Below are positions 62,886-64,000 of a DNA stretch of 64,000 bases, piece by piece. Position 1 is the first letter of the stretch. Every line of letters starts with the position of its first letter. Under the pieces are notes generated by a model that had not been told where the DNA came from, made no database searches, and saw only the letters and a list, made by a program, of their open reading frames with translations. The DNA comes from Desulfosalsimonas propionicica (GTDB taxonomy: Bacteria > Desulfobacterota > Desulfobacteria > Desulfobacterales > Desulfosalsimonadaceae): assembly GCF_013761005.1 (NCBI RefSeq), contig NZ_JACDUS010000001.1, positions 62,001-126,000 on the forward strand, given 5' to 3'. The position numbers were made by a program, and so were the translations under genes.

Positions 62886-63145
62886 GGACAGGCCTCCCTG
62901 GGAAATGGGGTGAATCTTTTCCTTTAATTAACTAAAAATAGCCATGAAAACAGGCCGGCGCCAACCGGGAAAGGCCGAAAAAAAATGGCTCATCCCGTCC
63001 TTTTTCATGGCTTTGTTTGTACATGCAGACAATGCCAAATTCAATCCCTGTTCACAATTTTTTTGCCGGCGGGCAGCATTTGACGTGAAACAACCCGGCC
63101 GTTATGATATAAAATCACTCAAACCCCGCAGAAAGGAGCCGCCCC

Positions 63146-64000
63146 ATGCGCACCCGGCCAATTGCCTTGATCGCCTCGCTGCTGGCATGCATCTGCTTTG
63201 CCGGCTGCGGCAAATCCGGACCGGATCCGGCTTCCTTCCGGTATCAGCAGGACCCGCAGCTTTTCGATACATTGTCACAGCCGGCCGATTATCCTGCTGC
63301 CCGCTTTATTGTTCTCACTGATCCGCATTATTACCATCCCGGCCTTGGCACCTCGGGGCCGGATTTTGCCCGCTACATCCGCGAAGACAGGAAAATGCTG
63401 GCCCTCAGCGATGAAATCCTGGAGGCCGCCGCTTCTGAGATACAAAAGCAGCCTGCGGATTTCATCCTCATATGCGGGGACATGACCAAGGACGGCGAGC
63501 GAATCAACCATCTGCAGGTGGCTGAAAAAATAAGCAATCTGCACCCGACGGCAGACATTTACGTGGTTCCGGGAAACCATGACGTCCGCAACCCCGAAGC
63601 GGTGCGCTATACCCATGAAGGCAGCAAGGGCGTGGAAACCGTGGAGCCCGAAGGGTTCAGTGAAATTTACGGCGCATACGGATACGATGATGCCATCGCC
63701 CGTGACCCCGCATCTTTGAGCTATGTGGCCGAACCAGTGGACGGGCTCTGGCTTTTTGCCCTGGATTCATGCCTGTGGCGTGAAAATGAACCCGGCGGCC
63801 ACCCGGTGGTCAACGGCCGTTTTTCTGAGCAGACCCTTGAGTGGCTCGAAGACATGCTGATACAGGCCCGGAAAAACAACAAGTCCGCCATTGCCATGAT
63901 GCATCACGGACTGGTGGCGCATTACCCCGGAAATGAAAAATACTACGGCGAATATGTGGTGGATCACAGTGAAGCAATTGCCCGGCTGCTGGCGACCTAC
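63146..64000 (+). CDS. Lipoprotein calcineurin-like metallophosphoesterase (3' end outside window)
   Basis: 285 codons are visible and the frame is open at the window end. A signal peptide with a lipobox-like end (CFAG-Cys21) precedes the mature protein, which is likely to be anchored. Metal motifs: DPHYY (Asp59, His61), GDMTKDG (111 on), GNHD (143-146) and MMHHG near the end; the last His motif may lie beyond the window. AAAGGAGCC lies before ATG 63146. Family members hydrolyse phosphomonoesters or phosphodiesters; the substrate is not evident. It follows the stress-protein gene after a 260-base gap with no clear promoter. Confidence 0.85.
   Translation, partial: MRTRPIALIASLLACICFAGCGKSGPDPASFRYQQDPQLFDTLSQPADYPAARFIVLTDPHYYHPGLGTSGPDFARYIREDRKMLALSDEILEAAASEIQKQPADFILICGDMTKDGERINHLQVAEKISNLHPTADIYVVPGNHDVRNPEAVRYTHEGSKGVETVEPEGFSEIYGAYGYDDAIARDPASLSYVAEPVDGLWLFALDSCLWRENEPGGHPVVNGRFSEQTLEWLEDMLIQARKNNKSAIAMMHHGLVAHYPGNEKYYGEYVVDHSEAIARLLATY

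Noticed and set aside
1-64000. tRNA, rRNA or tmRNA genes
   Set aside because: I looked for clover-leaf and CCA-like ends in the gaps and recognised none; a dedicated scan was not possible.

Overview
The window is a gene-dense, GC-rich bacterial chromosome segment with no rRNA, tRNA, CRISPR array, transposase or phage module that I could recognise. The gene content points to a strictly anaerobic member of the Desulfobacterota (Desulfobacterales-like): a MetF/MetV/HdrA/MvhD block, an NfnAB transhydrogenase, a pyrophosphate-type phosphofructokinase, class I fumarase, rubrerythrin, sulfide-type Thi4, beta-oxidation genes and a betaine uptake system. This taxon is an inference from families, not from a marker-gene comparison.

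Layout. 1-7.1 kb: the translation/RNA cluster nusA (cut by the window edge), infB, ylxP, rbfA, nrnA, truB, rpsO. 7.4-10.9 kb: pnp, dut and a metallo-beta-lactamase-fold protein. 11.0-13.5 kb: thiamine genes thi4 and thiC behind a TPP riboswitch with a terminator, split by a hairpin element. 13.5-17.4 kb: fumarase, rubrerythrin, a small FKBP-like protein with a Cys-rich tail, and an acyltransferase. 17.8-22.4 kb: a betaine ABC transporter (proVWX) and a porin. 22.4-24.4 kb: almost 2 kb dominated by structured repeats around one rubredoxin-membrane fusion gene. 24.4-31.5 kb: a flavin-binding protein, PPi-PFK, Mrp with a poly-Gln tract plus a DUF134 regulator, hisD, serC. 31.6-37.5 kb: a thiolase and fused hydroxyacyl-CoA dehydrogenase/hydratase, lolA, nadA.

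37.5-50.7 kb is a run of eleven minus-strand genes. It starts with a second MetF, a double-length HdrA, MvhD, MetV and MetF, continues with four signalling proteins (receiver, ACT-domain protein, PAS histidine kinase, receiver-kinase) and ends with nfnA-nfnB. It links folate C1 reduction, flavin-based electron bifurcation and NADPH/ferredoxin balance, and may be coordinately expressed. 51-64 kb holds mazG, purN, a TraB-family protein, a thiolase, mntP, an RdgC-family gene split in two, a fusion of an EndoQ-like PHP nuclease with a UvrD helicase, a universal stress protein and a lipoprotein phosphoesterase cut by the window end.

The most unusual signal is not a protein. Seven intergenic elements (five short, about 85-93 nt; two long, about 195 nt) share one architecture: a variable outer stem whose two arms change together between copies, a conserved internal loop (CATTGAGCG on one strand, CGGTCAG..GGAGC on the other), and an inner stem that is either closed by a GNNA tetraloop or extended by a long second hairpin. 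A separate 188-bp imperfect palindrome and a second repeat family (GATGCGCC-GTAAAAAGTC, forming MITE-like inverted repeats) share the same kinds of gap. I do not recognise any of these as a named family. All structural claims here come from pairing by eye.
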